Position numbers and translations under genes: made by a program. DNA of 64,000 bases from Melanocharis versteri (taxonomy: Eukaryota; Chordata; Aves; Passeriformes; Melanocharitidae). Position 1 is the first letter of the stretch, and every line of letters starts with the position of its first letter. Below, in pieces: positions 1 through 13,100 of the stretch. The notes beneath the pieces were generated by a model. The model had not been told where the DNA came from, did not search any database, and was given only the letters and a program-made list of their open reading frames with translations. The stretch lies in NCBI GenBank assembly GCA_013397845.1, contig VZTG01005276.1:62204-126203 (forward strand), in the 5' to 3' direction.

Positions 1-3000
1 CCAGAGCTCCACAACTCTGGGAGATTGCTGCTGTCCCAGTAACTCCATGTGAACACTACTGCAAAGTGGGGACCTTACCAGCTCAAGACAGAGCCATTTT
101 TCAACTCAACACGAAGTACATCAGCCTGAATATACTTCAAACTCAATAATAAGGGTATTATTTAATACCTGACAAGAACTCCCTGGAGGCTCTAAAGGCA
201 TTCTCTGCCTGAAAACCACAAAGAGTAGTTACAGCACTCTGTGAAAGGCAGCTCAGCCTCGAGATGGGCTGAGGCATCACTCCGTTATTTCAATTTATCC
301 TAATAGTTTCTAGTCTTCGCAAGAGGCCTCCAAGTTTTCATTCGAGGAATAAATGTGATTAGGAAAGCAACAACTAAGTCAATTCCCTCTTTTAAATCTC
401 CATTACACAGGTGTAGAGTTTTCCCCCCAGTGAATACCCTAAATAATGTGTACAAACAGGGGATTCCACCTTACATTATCAGCACTGCAAACATATTTAG
501 GAAGATAACAGAGATACACACATATACAGGGAACATTTTGATGGGGACAAAGAGCAAGTGATGAGCATTTAGTTCACATCTCTTAATAAACATGCTTCCC
601 AAACTCAAATATGACAGGAAGTGCCTATTTGCTTTTCCTATTCATACTAATTCAGGTCTATTGTTGGCTGAAACAAAGGTCTTTCAACCTGCATCAACCG
701 TTCCCAGGACATTTGACACCAGTTTATTAATATCATAAACAGGAGAGGCCTGAGTGGCAGAAATCCAGCCCCACTCCTGGTGCCTAGCTGAAGTTACCTC
801 AGAAAGGAGGGTGAGTGTCTCATGGTTTGTGGAACTACAACATTTATCCAGAACCAGGAATGAGCAGTTAAAGGTCACAGTGTCTCCTTGAGCCTCTTCT
901 TTGCAGTTACTACAATATTACAGAATAATAATAATTATTTTTTTAAAAAGTGCTCAATCTGTCCTCCACAAACTTTCCTCCTTTCAAGCAGAATTGTTCT
1001 GCTTTTAAACAAAAAAGTAATCAACAGTAAATCCAGCATTTCAGCATTTTTAAATGCCAGGCACCTGTTTGATGGAAAAGCTACCATGGGGTTCAGTTTC
1101 CTAACATCACAAAATTCAGCTGCTGAGAGCTTCCAGCCCCTGAAACTTAAATCTATTTTCAGGCAGAGAAAAGAAGAGTGTCCCTCCTACTGAGGATGTG
1201 TCACACTCAGTGTTACATCAATCCCTTTTCAATTACAGTGAAAACTCCTCTTCACTCACAGTTAGGATTACCAAAAAAAGACTGAGAACAGTAGTTATCC
1301 AGAGGTTGGATAACACCATGATTGGAGGCTATGCACCCCTAGCACTCCGTGAGAAAGGATGAGTTTGACGTGAAATAGGAAAAAAAAAAACAACAGAAAC
1401 ACAAAATTTATAAAATATCCTACCTAAGCAACATTTGTGTTAAAAACCTAAATGCATTATAATTCTTACTTTACTTTGTTTCAAAGCATCATTCGCTATA
1501 AAAATCCATCTGACATCCTGGGTACCTGGCCTAGGTTTGCTTGTACCCTCCTGCCATCACAGGCCATGTCAATTACACTTAACCTAGAGAAACTGTGTCC
1601 CTGTTTCCATGCAAACCAGCCCAGAACCTCAAGCTTCCATCAAGTACCACAGAATTCTGGGAACCAATGAAGTTTTTAACAGCCCACAAGAGTCATAGAA
1701 CCAAACCTTCCTTAAATGCACTGAAAAAAATGAGCATACACATGTTCTTTGGTGCTGCAGCAATAAAACTCCACCTAAAGGCAAGTTTCTTCTATCCGCA
1801 AGTGAAATATTTGCTAAAAGGTAAGAATATGAAATCTATGGTTTGTTTGAAGGAGGACTTGCAGTGTCAGAGTCCTCTGCTTCTACTGTTTCAAATACAG
1901 ATAAAACATTAGGTATTACTGCAACATAGAGATAATTTGGCTAAATTATACAAAAAAGAGCTTCCTTTCCTTGGAATTTTCCCATTTCAACCACGCATTA
2001 TCCCTTTAAACAAAGCAGCAGCACTAAGTGCTACACATAATCCAGATCAGTTCTAGTTCTTTCAGCCACCAAAACCTACACTGATTTCTGAGACAAAGAT
2101 GACAGAATGGTTTAGTTATATTTGTATTGTGTAGAATTTAGTTTGGGAGTTACTTATAATTTCTGTCCTTTGTACAATTGCATACAGATCATACATATCT
2201 AATTATAGGGGAACAAAATTAACTCCAGCAGGAACCAACTTCATGCCCACAATTGCTTCATCTGAGATCCCCTCAGGTGCCTGAACATTCTGTCACTATC
2301 ACTCACAAAACTGGGACTTGTTGAGGAATAGGAGAATTGAGACAAAAAAGGTTATAAATAACAGATTTGATTATTTCTCCTCTAATACAGCATTTGCCTG
2401 GTTTTAATACTCTGGTGCATGACTTGTTCCAACATCTTTTCTGCCTGCAGAGCTTTAACTTACAACCTATCATTAATATAGCTGCAGCAAAACTGCATAT
2501 CTAATTTCCAAGAAGGTAACAACTCAATATTAGCACTGCTGAAGACAAAAATTCATGTTTACTGATTTTCCAGAATAAACTTCATGCTGAAAACAAAGAA
2601 ATTAAATGTCTATTTCTGACATTTGTGAGATGTAGAAAACATCCCTGCTGACCTGGAGATACAGCACATCCTAGGAATCTATAAAGACTCAGGAGACCCC
2701 CAACTCCATCTCAAGCCACCACTCCCTGGAAAACCTCTATGTGCAGAGCTAAGTCACAGTTCATTCTCTCAAGGCTCCTCAGGGTTTATCCATAATGCTC
2801 ACACAAGTGCTTCATAATTCTCCTAAGACATGCTTTGAAATGCAAGTTATACAGAGCATAAGGATTCCCCAAAATGCATTAGAAGTATTTGACTGAGTCT
2901 TATTGAAGCTTTAAAGCTTTATTTCTTCTTTCTGTGATAAATATGTTGGCAATGTATCTGTTTTGCAAACCCAGGCTGATTATCCCTTGGTAGCAGAAGT

Positions 3001-3177
3001 GCTTTGCTGGAGTGCAGAGCTGCTTTATTTATACTTTCTTAGGGAGCTACTCTCAATGTGCCTACAAGGACTGAAAAAGAATGTTCATGAAATAAAAAAA
3101 ATGTGAACAAGCTCAGAAATACCACCTAGGCCTTCAAAAAGAAAAAAGGTGTAAGCAGTTAAGCTGTTCTTCCCACC

Positions 3178-3488
3178 AAGGAAGATGGAGAGGGACCATT
3201 TACAAGGGCCTAGAGAGACAGGACAAGAGGGAATGGGCTTAAACTGAAAGGGAGCAGGTCAAGATCGTATATTGGGAAGAAATTCCTCCCTGTGAGGGTG
3301 GTGAGGGGCTGGGATGGAATTCCCAGAGAAGCTGTGGCTGCCCCAGTCCTGGAAGTATCCAAGGCTAGGTTGGACGGGGCTTGGAGCACCCAGGAATAGT
3401 GGAAGATGTCCCTGCCCATGGCAGGGGTGGCACTGAATGGGCTTTAAGGTCCCTTCCAACCCAAACCATTCCAGGATTCTGTGACTCT
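3178..3488 (+). mobile_element. CR1 LINE fragment, 3' end
   Basis: This is a 5'-truncated CR1 non-LTR retroposon. Hallmarks in order are a GAGGGTGGTGAGGGGCTGGG block, CCCAGAGAAGCTGTGGCTGC, a TTGGACGGGGCTTGGAGCA block, and the terminal TTTAAGGTCCCTTCCAACCC followed by a degenerate tail (ATTCCAGGATTCTGTGA). This order reads 5' to 3' on the plus strand, so it is inserted antisense to PPP2R2A transcription. It carries no intact coding sequence. The 5' boundary is approximate. Confidence 0.92.
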
Positions 3489-6238
3489 GGGTTATCCTCA
3501 GTTATCAGCACAAAGTCAGAGCTGTGTCAGAGCTGATTTCCATTCCAACTCTGTGTGCACCTCACACCCACAGCACAGGTGCTCCTCCACCAGAGGTGAC
3601 TTCAGACTTACCCAAGGCTCTGAGTAGTGAAGCTCTCAAAGATCCTTCTGAGACTGCTCAGTGGCCACAGCTGAAGGTTTTTAATAAACATCCAAGAGGA
3701 GCAGTAGGTACAGCTGAGAGATTTGCACTGAGAGAACATCCTAACGAGCTCCTGTGGGGCTGTTCTCAGTGATCCCATCCTTAGTCTGTCTGACAGGTGA
3801 CAAACACATTTGCTATGATAAGCAGGGGCAGAGGACACTTCAGAATCCCCACTCAGAGCACGGATTTCTCAAATGCCAAAGTTATTTTTGTACTCTTTGA
3901 CTGCTCTTAAAAGGGGATTTCTTTTTTCTTAGAAAAAAATGTTTATGAGTAACAGGACCAGCAGAGAATCAGCCCTGCAACCTAAGCAAAACAGAAGTAT
4001 TTATTCACCTCTTTTCTAATTCACAAATGTTTACAAGTTTCTCTTCAAGACTAAAAATTACTCAAGACAGCTTACACCAATTATAACTGAATATTCTATA
4101 AAATATTACTATACTACTTACTCAAGAGCGTGTTTACCTACACAACACTGGAAAATACAGCCCATTTCGTAGTGCAGGTATTAATTCACATAACAAACAT
4201 TCAATCAGTAAAAATTTTGGATGTCTGTTCATGGAAAGAATAAATCATTTTAATTTCAAGCTGTATTTACTTGAACCTTCACCTAATGCTTAGTCATTAC
4301 CTAATAGCTCTTATTTTAAAAAATCCAGAAAGAAAATCTACTTGCTTCTGCTTATGTTCATTAATTTTTATTATCCTTTCTTTCCTATGCTCAAGACAGG
4401 TGATTCATGAGTTCTCAGAACTCATTTGATGGGTAATTATTTACTTTTTAATTCCTGCTGACAGCCCCCACGTAACCCTACAGAAAAAACTCCTCACATC
4501 CACCACAACATCCACCCTGAAGTACACACTAATAACAGGCTGAACAGCTCCTCAGCAGACCTTACTTCAGATCTTTTCAGGGTTTGTTTGTGTTCCCCAG
4601 TAGTACAGAGCTATTTATGGAAAAATCTCTGCTGGAATCACAGCCAGAATTTCAATAGGCTGCACGGCACAGTGCAGCCAGGGGCTGCTGTTCTGTTTGC
4701 AAATAACAATATATTTGGAAATAACATACTGGGCCATTGTTCTGCATGTAGAGAAAAGAAGCCTTCAGGCAATGCCTTTCTTGTCACTGAGAAAGCTATG
4801 GACAGAGCACTGCAATAGCTTCATTTTCTCTTTTTGCTGAAGTCAACCCAAAACACACACTGCAGGTTAAAATTTATTAGTAGCATTTTTACAGAACAAT
4901 ATAATACTTTGGCAATGCCTTTCAAAATTAGAACTCTGTGACTTGGTATGCATTCCTATCATAGATATAAAAAAAAAAAAACCCTCAAAACCACCCTGCT
5001 GTTTCAGACTCTTCTCACACGTTCTTTAACCAAAGGATTTATTTCAGGTGCAAAGCTCAGGCCAAACATTTGGAGGCTTTTAATCTTGGTGTGTAGAATG
5101 CAGGAGGCTGTTGTGGCTCAGACAATGCATGAAGTGCCTCCTTCTAAGCAAGTAAAATGAAATCAGAAATTCCTCTTGCCTACCAGAAAGGCAGGGAGGG
5201 CGGGAGGGAGGGCCACTCTCCAGCTGAATTTCAGGCAGCCTGCCGCGGCGTACAGGGCCTGTGAAGGTCACAAGTACAACTGAAGTTTCCAGCAGAGATA
5301 AATACACAGCTCTATGAAGTGACTGGAGAATCATAATTTCTGATTACTTCCCTCACTCTGGTCACTCACTCAGCTACCAGTTCCTTTTAATACCTAATGC
5401 ATCTTTAGTGGCACTTGGAACCTTAAAGAACAGTCTTTGCTCAGTTGTCTTTTCTCTTTTTTTTTCTGCCCCACTTGGCAAGTGTTTTCCTGTGTTTCTA
5501 TTGTGGCCGAAGCATACATGCCTCAGCTTCTTAAAAAAAAAAAATCATTATTAAACAGAAGCCAACGCTAATTTCTGGCCTGGACTTTGAGATTCCCAAC
5601 ACATGGAATCTTGACAACTCCAACGCATATTTACAACACCTCTTAAAATTATACATATAGTCTACTAATCTGAGCAAAATACCAACCTTTATTCTTAAGT
5701 GTTTGTTTCAAATACATCTGTTTATAGATCAGGACCTTTTCTGTGGGTTTTGGAAGAGTTGCATAACAGATATATAGGTATATATAATTTGTTTATATAA
5801 GTTGTACATATGTTTTATATATAAAAAGGTAGAGAATATTTTGGTATTGTTACTGTCCCGCAAGGATGTCAAAGATCATTACAAAAAAACTATCAAAGGC
5901 TTTGGAACTTCATTTTATGAAACACCACCCAGGTCTCACAAGCAGGGAAAATAAAGCAGGGAAGGGTTAAAATCACTCCAGAGAAAACAACCGTAGATTA
6001 TTACTTTCAGTTATCTCAATTTCTAGCCTTCCATCAGTCTCCCCACTATCCCCAGGGATAATGACATTTAAATTTAAACTTTTAAGTTGGTAAAAAGTAA
6101 AAGAGTAAAAGAGCTCTGTAAGAAAATGGACCTCAGACCAAAGACCCTGGTTAGAACAAACATGAATTGGAAGGTGCCAAACAACTTCCAGCTAAATGCA
6201 ACATAAAACCCCTGGAAAAAGAGTTTCAGTGTATACAT

Positions 6239-6286
6239 AAACAAGTTTATAGGCACAAAGAGAAACAAGTTTATAGGCACAAAGAG
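6239..6286. repeat. Perfect 24-bp tandem duplication
   Basis: Two adjacent identical 24-bp copies (6239-6262 and 6263-6286) begin AAACAAGTTTATAGGCACAA. This is a small slippage-type duplication in intronic sequence with no evident function. Confidence 0.9.
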
Positions 6287-6409
6287 AAGCTTCTCTCGAC
6301 AACTCCTTCAGAAGGACAGTGAACAGCAGGAAGGAAATACAGGATACAACCCTGCCATGGCATTTTTCTAACACAGACATGCTCCTAACCAGAGTGGCGC
6401 AGGAACACC

Positions 6410-6441
6410 TTGCACCAGCGTTGCACCAGCGTTGCACCAGC
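6410..6441. repeat. 11-bp tandem repeat, about 2.9 copies
   Basis: The unit TTGCACCAGCG occurs twice perfectly and is followed by a third copy that is one base short. It lies about 125 bp from the 24-bp duplication, so two independent small expansions sit close together in the intron. Confidence 0.9.
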
Positions 6442-7051
6442 ACAGAGGCATGACCTGGTTGCACAGCTGTTGATGCCAATTCAGAACCAGCAGAATGATG
6501 AACATCCTCCAGAAACAGGCAGATGTTTGGCATTCCCAGGCTTGGGATGAGCTTCCTCAGGTCACACCAAGCAAAAGCATCCCCAAACCCCAGGGAGCCA
6601 ACAACCTCACGTGCAGAATATGCAAGTGATTTTGCTTCATTTCAAATGCCCTGTGTCTTTCTCCTGCCCTTTCCTCTGAGGCATCTCATTACTGTGAGAC
6701 ACAAACGAGCTGGGTTAAGCACAGCACGTGTCCTGCTGCAGGAACACAACCCTGCTGCCAGCTCCTGCTGCTTTCCAGAGCAGGTTACCACTTCCAGAAG
6801 GGTCTGGAAAAAAATGAAAGACCCTGGATACTTCTTTAACACACACACATAAAAATAAGGAGTGTAAGATTTAGCTTAAAACAAGCAAACAAATAAATAA
6901 AACTAAATCAAAACAATGAGATGAAGCTGTGAGAAGAAATGACTGCGAAAAGGCAGAGGGATTATACAGGAAGTTTTAAACTTCAGGGCAAAAAGCCATT
7001 CCTGCCAGCTCCACATTCCAGTAAAACAGTTTATAAATGTTTCACTATTAC

Positions 7052-7132
7052 CTCTATAAACAGTGACATACTGCTGGGCTGTATAAGGAACACTGTAGGC
7101 TTCAGCTTCAACTGCTGTTTGTTCATATTGAC
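7052..7132 (-). CDS. Candidate 81-bp cassette exon inside PPP2R2A intron 2
   Basis: On the minus strand a pyrimidine tract and acceptor (TTTCTTCTCATAG) precede an 81-bp stop-free block that ends at a donor (AGAG|GTAATA). Read in the only phase that fits PPP2R2A, it gives 27 codons beginning Gly-Gln-Tyr-Glu-Gln-Thr-Ala-Val and ending Gln-Tyr-Val-Thr-Val-Tyr-Arg. It enters and leaves in phase 1, the same phase as the exon 2 donor, so inclusion would add 27 residues after the exon 2 Glu without a frameshift. I do not recognise the peptide in B55-alpha or any other family. The donor is mediocre at +5, and 81 open bases are not rare by chance. It could be a lineage-specific alternative exon, an exon of another minus-strand gene, or a pseudo-exon. 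Confidence 0.28.
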
Positions 7133-10100
7133 CTATGAGAAGAAATGTCCTCAAATACGAATCTCAGTGCACTGAAAATAGAGTTTTCATGTGAAAGGCA
7201 GGCCATGAACAAGCAGGTATCAACTGTAAACATGAAAAGGCTGAGAAAGAGGCTGAATTGTTCACAATTTCATAGTTTCCCACGTTACCTTGGAACCATT
7301 ATCAACTCTCCAAGAAAAGCAATCCATCCTTCCACCTCTTATCCCATTCCTGTAGAACCACCACCTATTCCACCACAAACATTTGCTAGGAGTTGGACAA
7401 ATCAAGTCTAGACAAGCTGATGCAGAATAAAATTAATCCAAAATGAACCCAAGACATGCATTTTCATTTGGGTTGGTTTCCCCAAGTGACTACACTGGAG
7501 CTCAGGGATCACCTGGCTCAGCTCAAGGCAGTGACTGGCAGAGGCACCAGGAAGGACCATTTTTCTGAGGAGCAGCAGCTACTTGAAGTGACAATAAACC
7601 TACAGGCAGGCCGGGATGTAATTTGAATTCTAATTCCTCTTCCCACACCAAGGTCATACTTCAAAACAAGCCAAACTGGGTAATTATTAAAAAATAATCC
7701 AAGTTTTTCTTTATTATCTCCAATATTCCTATACATTATTCCCTACACAATGCACCAAGAGCCGTACTAGAAAAGTCAGGGGTTTGTTATGCAATTCCAT
7801 TGGAAAGTAGTTCAGGAACTCTCAAACAAGTGTCTTTGAGAATCATTATACTTTTCTGAAAGCCAAAGCTTTATTTCAGTGTGTAGTTGTTGTCCACTGG
7901 ACCAACTCACTTCCAAGTTATTTGAAAATAAAGCAAGACCTTCAGACTACATTTATAAGCACTATACACAAACATAGCTCATGACTTCTCAAATCGTCAT
8001 TTAACAATAGCACAAAGGTCAGCTAAAATCACTGCTTTTAAGGATCAAAGAATGGACACTGAAATACTTCTTACAGTCATTGAAAAAAAGGGAAAATAGA
8101 GTTACTGGCATTCAATAAACAAGAATATATTGGAAATTACTCCGTATTTTAAATAAGCAACTATAATACGAAGTCTCAATTAACTGTTCCTGAATACATG
8201 CAGGTAAACTTCTTTTCTCAGGTTCTCAAAACCAGAGTGCCAACTGTGTGTGTTCAGAGCCCATATTACTCCCAGTGCATTAATTTAAGAACTGCAATTG
8301 AAAATGCAAAGGGAAACATTTCCACATAAAATGCCTTCTATATATTTGGGAAAATCAATCTTTCTTACAATACAACACTTTTAAACCCTCTTTTTCCTGA
8401 CCCTAACATTTTCTTCCAAAATTAGATGCAAGCAGAACTGCCTCAGGGGCTTCACATGTGACCCAAATATGCTGGTTCTCTTCATGGTGCTATCACTTCT
8501 GGATTGCTGAGAGAAAAATACATTTTGATAAAGAATGGCTGACCAAATTAATAGCTTCTTCTCCAGTGCCTAACAAAAGAGTGATAAGTCAGGAGAGGAA
8601 AGGGAGAAGCTTCCAGCCACTTCTGTTTCTCTCACTGAATTACAGTCATGCAGAGAAGCCTCAAATAATTGTTTTCAGTAATATCGGCTCACAGTAGCAG
8701 AAAACTGCTGGTGGTACTGCATTTCAAAGGCAAATTAACAACCCAAAACCTTCCGGTCACTAAAGACCCAGGCAAGAGCACCCTCATGGAACACTGCCTG
8801 CTGCCCAGAGCAGTGTCTCACAGCAGGCCTGTGTGGGAAGCCAGAAAGTGAGCAACACTATATTCAATTAAGGAAATCCTGCTATTTAAAATTATTAGTA
8901 AGTACACACACACAAGGTATCAATACTTCACCTCTTAAGACTCCTTTTAATGCTTTCCTCATTTTCAAAGGCATAGAAGAAGGCAATGTCCCATCTCTTC
9001 CCAGTTTACCGACACACTGACCTCACAAAAGGAGCATTTAGCTGGTGCATGTTGCAAGAGCATAACTGAGCTGTGGCAACATAACAAAGCTATAATTACA
9101 TGTGCTCCACTCAAGCTTAAAGCCTAAAAAACTGTCCTTTCATTGTTATTTTGACTGTAAGATCCAGCACTGCTTCTTGAAAGAGATTACTCCAAACTGA
9201 TTTGGATCAATAAATACTTCCTGTGTTTATCTGTTTTCATTTCCATGGGAACAGGGTAACTGTTGCCTCTGTTCACATACACAACCTAAATATCAACCTA
9301 AGCCAAGGCTTTTTACTCCTTTCAATAATTTCTTTGAAAGTGCAAACCTCAGTTTCACGTGATTAGTGAACACTGACTTGTTCTGCTAAACTTTTCACTC
9401 TGTACTAAAAATACTGTAGACACAGTTATGGTGCTACATACCATAGTGCATTGAAAACAGGAAAAAAGGCCTGAAAAATACCCTTAAGGCAGTTACTAAA
9501 ACATCTTATATAATGAAATTATTGTGGGAGCACGTTTCCTACAGATGAAAGGACAAACTGGAGCCTTAACTCGGTACCATCAGTAATTGATGTTTTTGCT
9601 CCAAGAGGCACACACAGAGCAGATTTAATTGCATACACACTTTAACAGCAGCTAAAACAAAAGCAGCCTAATTCTACAGCATTTAATGCAAGACAATACA
9701 TCAGTTTAGGTGAAGATGAAACCCCAATGAAGGGATCCATTATTTAAATCATATTAAAACTGATAAGACACGATAAGAGAAGATTACAATTTGTCAGATT
9801 ATCTTTTTTAAGTGCTTTACAGTAAAGCAATCAGTAATAATCCACCTCCCATTCAAGTGGTATTATCTCTTACAACAACTTCAAAGAGACTGAATTGCAC
9901 TGATATTAAGCTGTTTTTACTAACAGAGCTCGAAACAACACCGAACAAATCCCATTTCCACAGACTGCTTGTGTGGACACAGCAGAAAATCCACTCCATG
10001 TGTACTATAAAAAATCCATCACAAAATAATTCTGATAATGTAACAGTGATTTTATCGCTGGCCTGCAGATAGCACATGTTCAAAGTACGGATCTTGAACA

Positions 10101-13100
10101 GCAAAGGTTTAAAGTCCTTTTTAGCAGCTGATTTTACCCTTCATAGTAGGACAGCACTCAGAGATCAATCAGGGTCTTGCATTGCCTGTACATAAAGTCC
10201 TACAAAGAGACCAATCCTCTTCCAGAGTTCCTCCTGTTCCTCTGAGCCACTTGATCACTCTCCACACTCTGCTAGCATAAGCACATGCAGAGCTCTGAGA
10301 ATCACATCAGGGTTCAATTCAGCTGAAAAATAATCCAGTGAAAAAACATGATTTTACCAATTTTTCAACTGGATCAGCTTTCCCAACAAGTTCACTGTGC
10401 ACTTAGGTGAACATCCATGCCAGCAGAGTGGGAAGGAGTGCCTCTTTAAGCAGAAATGCTGCCAAACATGTAGCTGTGGCCTAAATAGGCAAGTGAGGGA
10501 GCGCAGAAAGAAGGGTGGTGGGGGGGCAAGTAGACAGTACAGCTTGGAACACCCAGCTTTTAACTCTTCCTTCAGCTCTGCATCCACTGGGAGCCTTAGT
10601 CTTCATTTTAGCTCTTCCAAAATACATTCTGTGAAGCTACAGCTGCCACAGAACCCCATTCCTACGGTAGAAATAGCCAAACCAGAAGCATTTAGGTAGC
10701 ACCTTTAAAATTAAAAGCTAAAAAGTTTCACAAAGCTGATCCAGAGCTGTAATCCACCAGGACTGCTGCTGATAGCCTAGCTTGCATTTATGTATGCTGT
10801 GGAGTCTGATGGCTTGATCCCTCTAGCACTGCATCTCCAACACAAAAGCCTTTTTACAACTAATTTTTAATTTAAGACAGAGATTCCAAGAACACCAAAG
10901 CCTCACAGAAGGGACAGAACAATCCCTGACTGACAAGCTGAAGTGCCCCAGCTTCCAAGCCCATGCAAGAAAGACGACTGAATTGCTTCTGAGGAGCTGA
11001 ACAGTCACTGCCTATTTATCTGTCTACTAAATGCTCTTTGTTTTGGGGGACTGCACACTTTAAATGTGCACTCTAGTCCATCCAGAGCAGCAGTTTCTAG
11101 AACACAGTAGCCTATTTCTCTCTCTAGATACAGACAGTCATTCTCTGAACAGCTGAAGAGCTCAAATACAGAAGCAGACTCAGGAATACAGAACTGGACT
11201 ATAACCTTGGGACTTTTTTTTTTTTCCATCTCCAGCATATTTAAAACTACCTCTTAAAAACAAACCTATTAGTAGGCCTTGCTCCTTGTAAATGATGTTA
11301 CCTCATGAGCATAGAGAACATAACCACAGCCTTCAAAAGCCCAAATTAGCTTCCCTCCCACAACTATATATCAGTCTTTCCTCAGCAATATTACTGCAAC
11401 CTCACTGTCACTCTTTTTCTCTGAGAGTTTTTTCTCCTCTCCAATTCCATCAATCCTCATTAAAAAAAAAAAAAGCCCAGATTGTGGTAAACTGCTTTTT
11501 TATAGCCATCCTTATTCCTGCCTTCACTTCTCTTTACTCAGAAGTGACGCTTTTCACGCATTCAAGACAAACTACCATTGCTGAAACAACATCAGTCCCC
11601 ATTGCTGCTCTGCAATTCTGAAACCTGTCAAAAATAAGCATCAAACTACACTTGACAGACATAACGCACCTAGAACCAAACACAGAAAGCATTCCTGCAC
11701 AAGGGAAATGCCCAATTTTGTTTCTATCTTTTACCACACACAAGCTGGGGACAGAATTTTATCTGTTCATCATTTTCAATCTAAAACAGACATAGCCATG
11801 TTTGGCTCTAAGAGGAGACATGAAGCAAATCACAGATAATTAACAAAGCATCACTGAATGGTTAAGCATTAAAATAAAGTCAATAATTAGCACCCACAGC
11901 AGATACTCAGGTGCTTCATTCAGAGACAATTTGAGCACGAAACAGTTAAACAACTTGTCCAAGATGAGGAGTAATCACTCAGGGTTAAAGCTTAGGAATT
12001 AAGTTGCTGGCTCCCAGCCTTGGACCTGGACTATCAGACTTTTACATATCTTTGAATTACACCTGAAAGAATATTGAGATAGAGCAACTTGACTCTTCTC
12101 CTTCTGCTGAACAATTAAACAAATTTTACTTAATTTGTTCTTAAGTACAAACTCACTCCATTAAACATGTGTGTAGTTTTCAGAGGTAGTTTAAACTCAC
12201 AATTCTTAGTTGCTATTATGCCACATTCTGAAGAACAGCAAAAGAATAAAACCAACAAAACTGCTGCTGAAAATCTTTGTAATCCTTTTCTGTAATCATT
12301 CCCATAAAGGAAACTTCCACAAAGAAAACACTGGAGTATTTCTGGACAATTACGCCTCACTTGAATCAAAACTGTGATGGCACAAAAGAAAGAAATCTGT
12401 GCATTACAGGCACTTTTGATAACCTGATCACTGAACTTATCACAAACAAGCACTCTGTGTTCTCCACCCCAGAAGACCTGTCTAACCCTCTCCACTGCAC
12501 ACAGGACTAGCTGAACACAGATATGTTGTAGGACTGGGCTCCAGCAAGACAAATATGAAACTAAGACGGGAGGAAAACTATTTCAGAAAGAGAAGAAGCA
12601 CAAACTACAACAACCTTTGCCCTCATACAATGGACTGCTAAATCTCTAGAAGGCAAACTTCTGCCATCAATTATCATTAAGGACCCAAGTTATAATGAAG
12701 CTGACACTGAGATTTCAATTTATAACCTGATTTCTGTGCTTAACTGTGATCTGACACGGCCAGGCCACAGCTTCAAGCTAGGATAAATTCCATACATACC
12801 AAGGGAAGAGAGGCTACTTCTGCTCCTCACATTCACATTCTCCGTAGAAAAGCTTTGCCACAGCAGTGACCCAGGCAGGTCCCAGATACAAGTTCAGTGC
12901 TACTTTTTCCCAGGCCTTAGCAGCAATTTCTCCTCCCTCCCCTTACCTGTCACATCCATCCAGCCATCACACAAGTGCTTGGAAAGCCAGAAAATTAAAA
13001 ACTGTGTGTCAGAGTTCATGTTTTAGCCACCAAAGCCACCAAATATCAACTTTGTAACAACCAGCCAGCCTAGTCCAAGTATCTAAAGAATTATAGGTTA

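Noticed and set aside
6049..6058. Perfect TCCCNNGGGA (TCCCCAGGGA) EBF-like site
   Set aside because: One such match is expected by chance in a window of this size, and it lies in the intron of the neighbouring gene.
12130..12552. 140-codon Cys-rich open frame on the minus strand
   Set aside because: It sits inside the PPP2R2A intron. Cysteine spacing fits no zinc-binding pattern I know, and there is no convincing splice pair.
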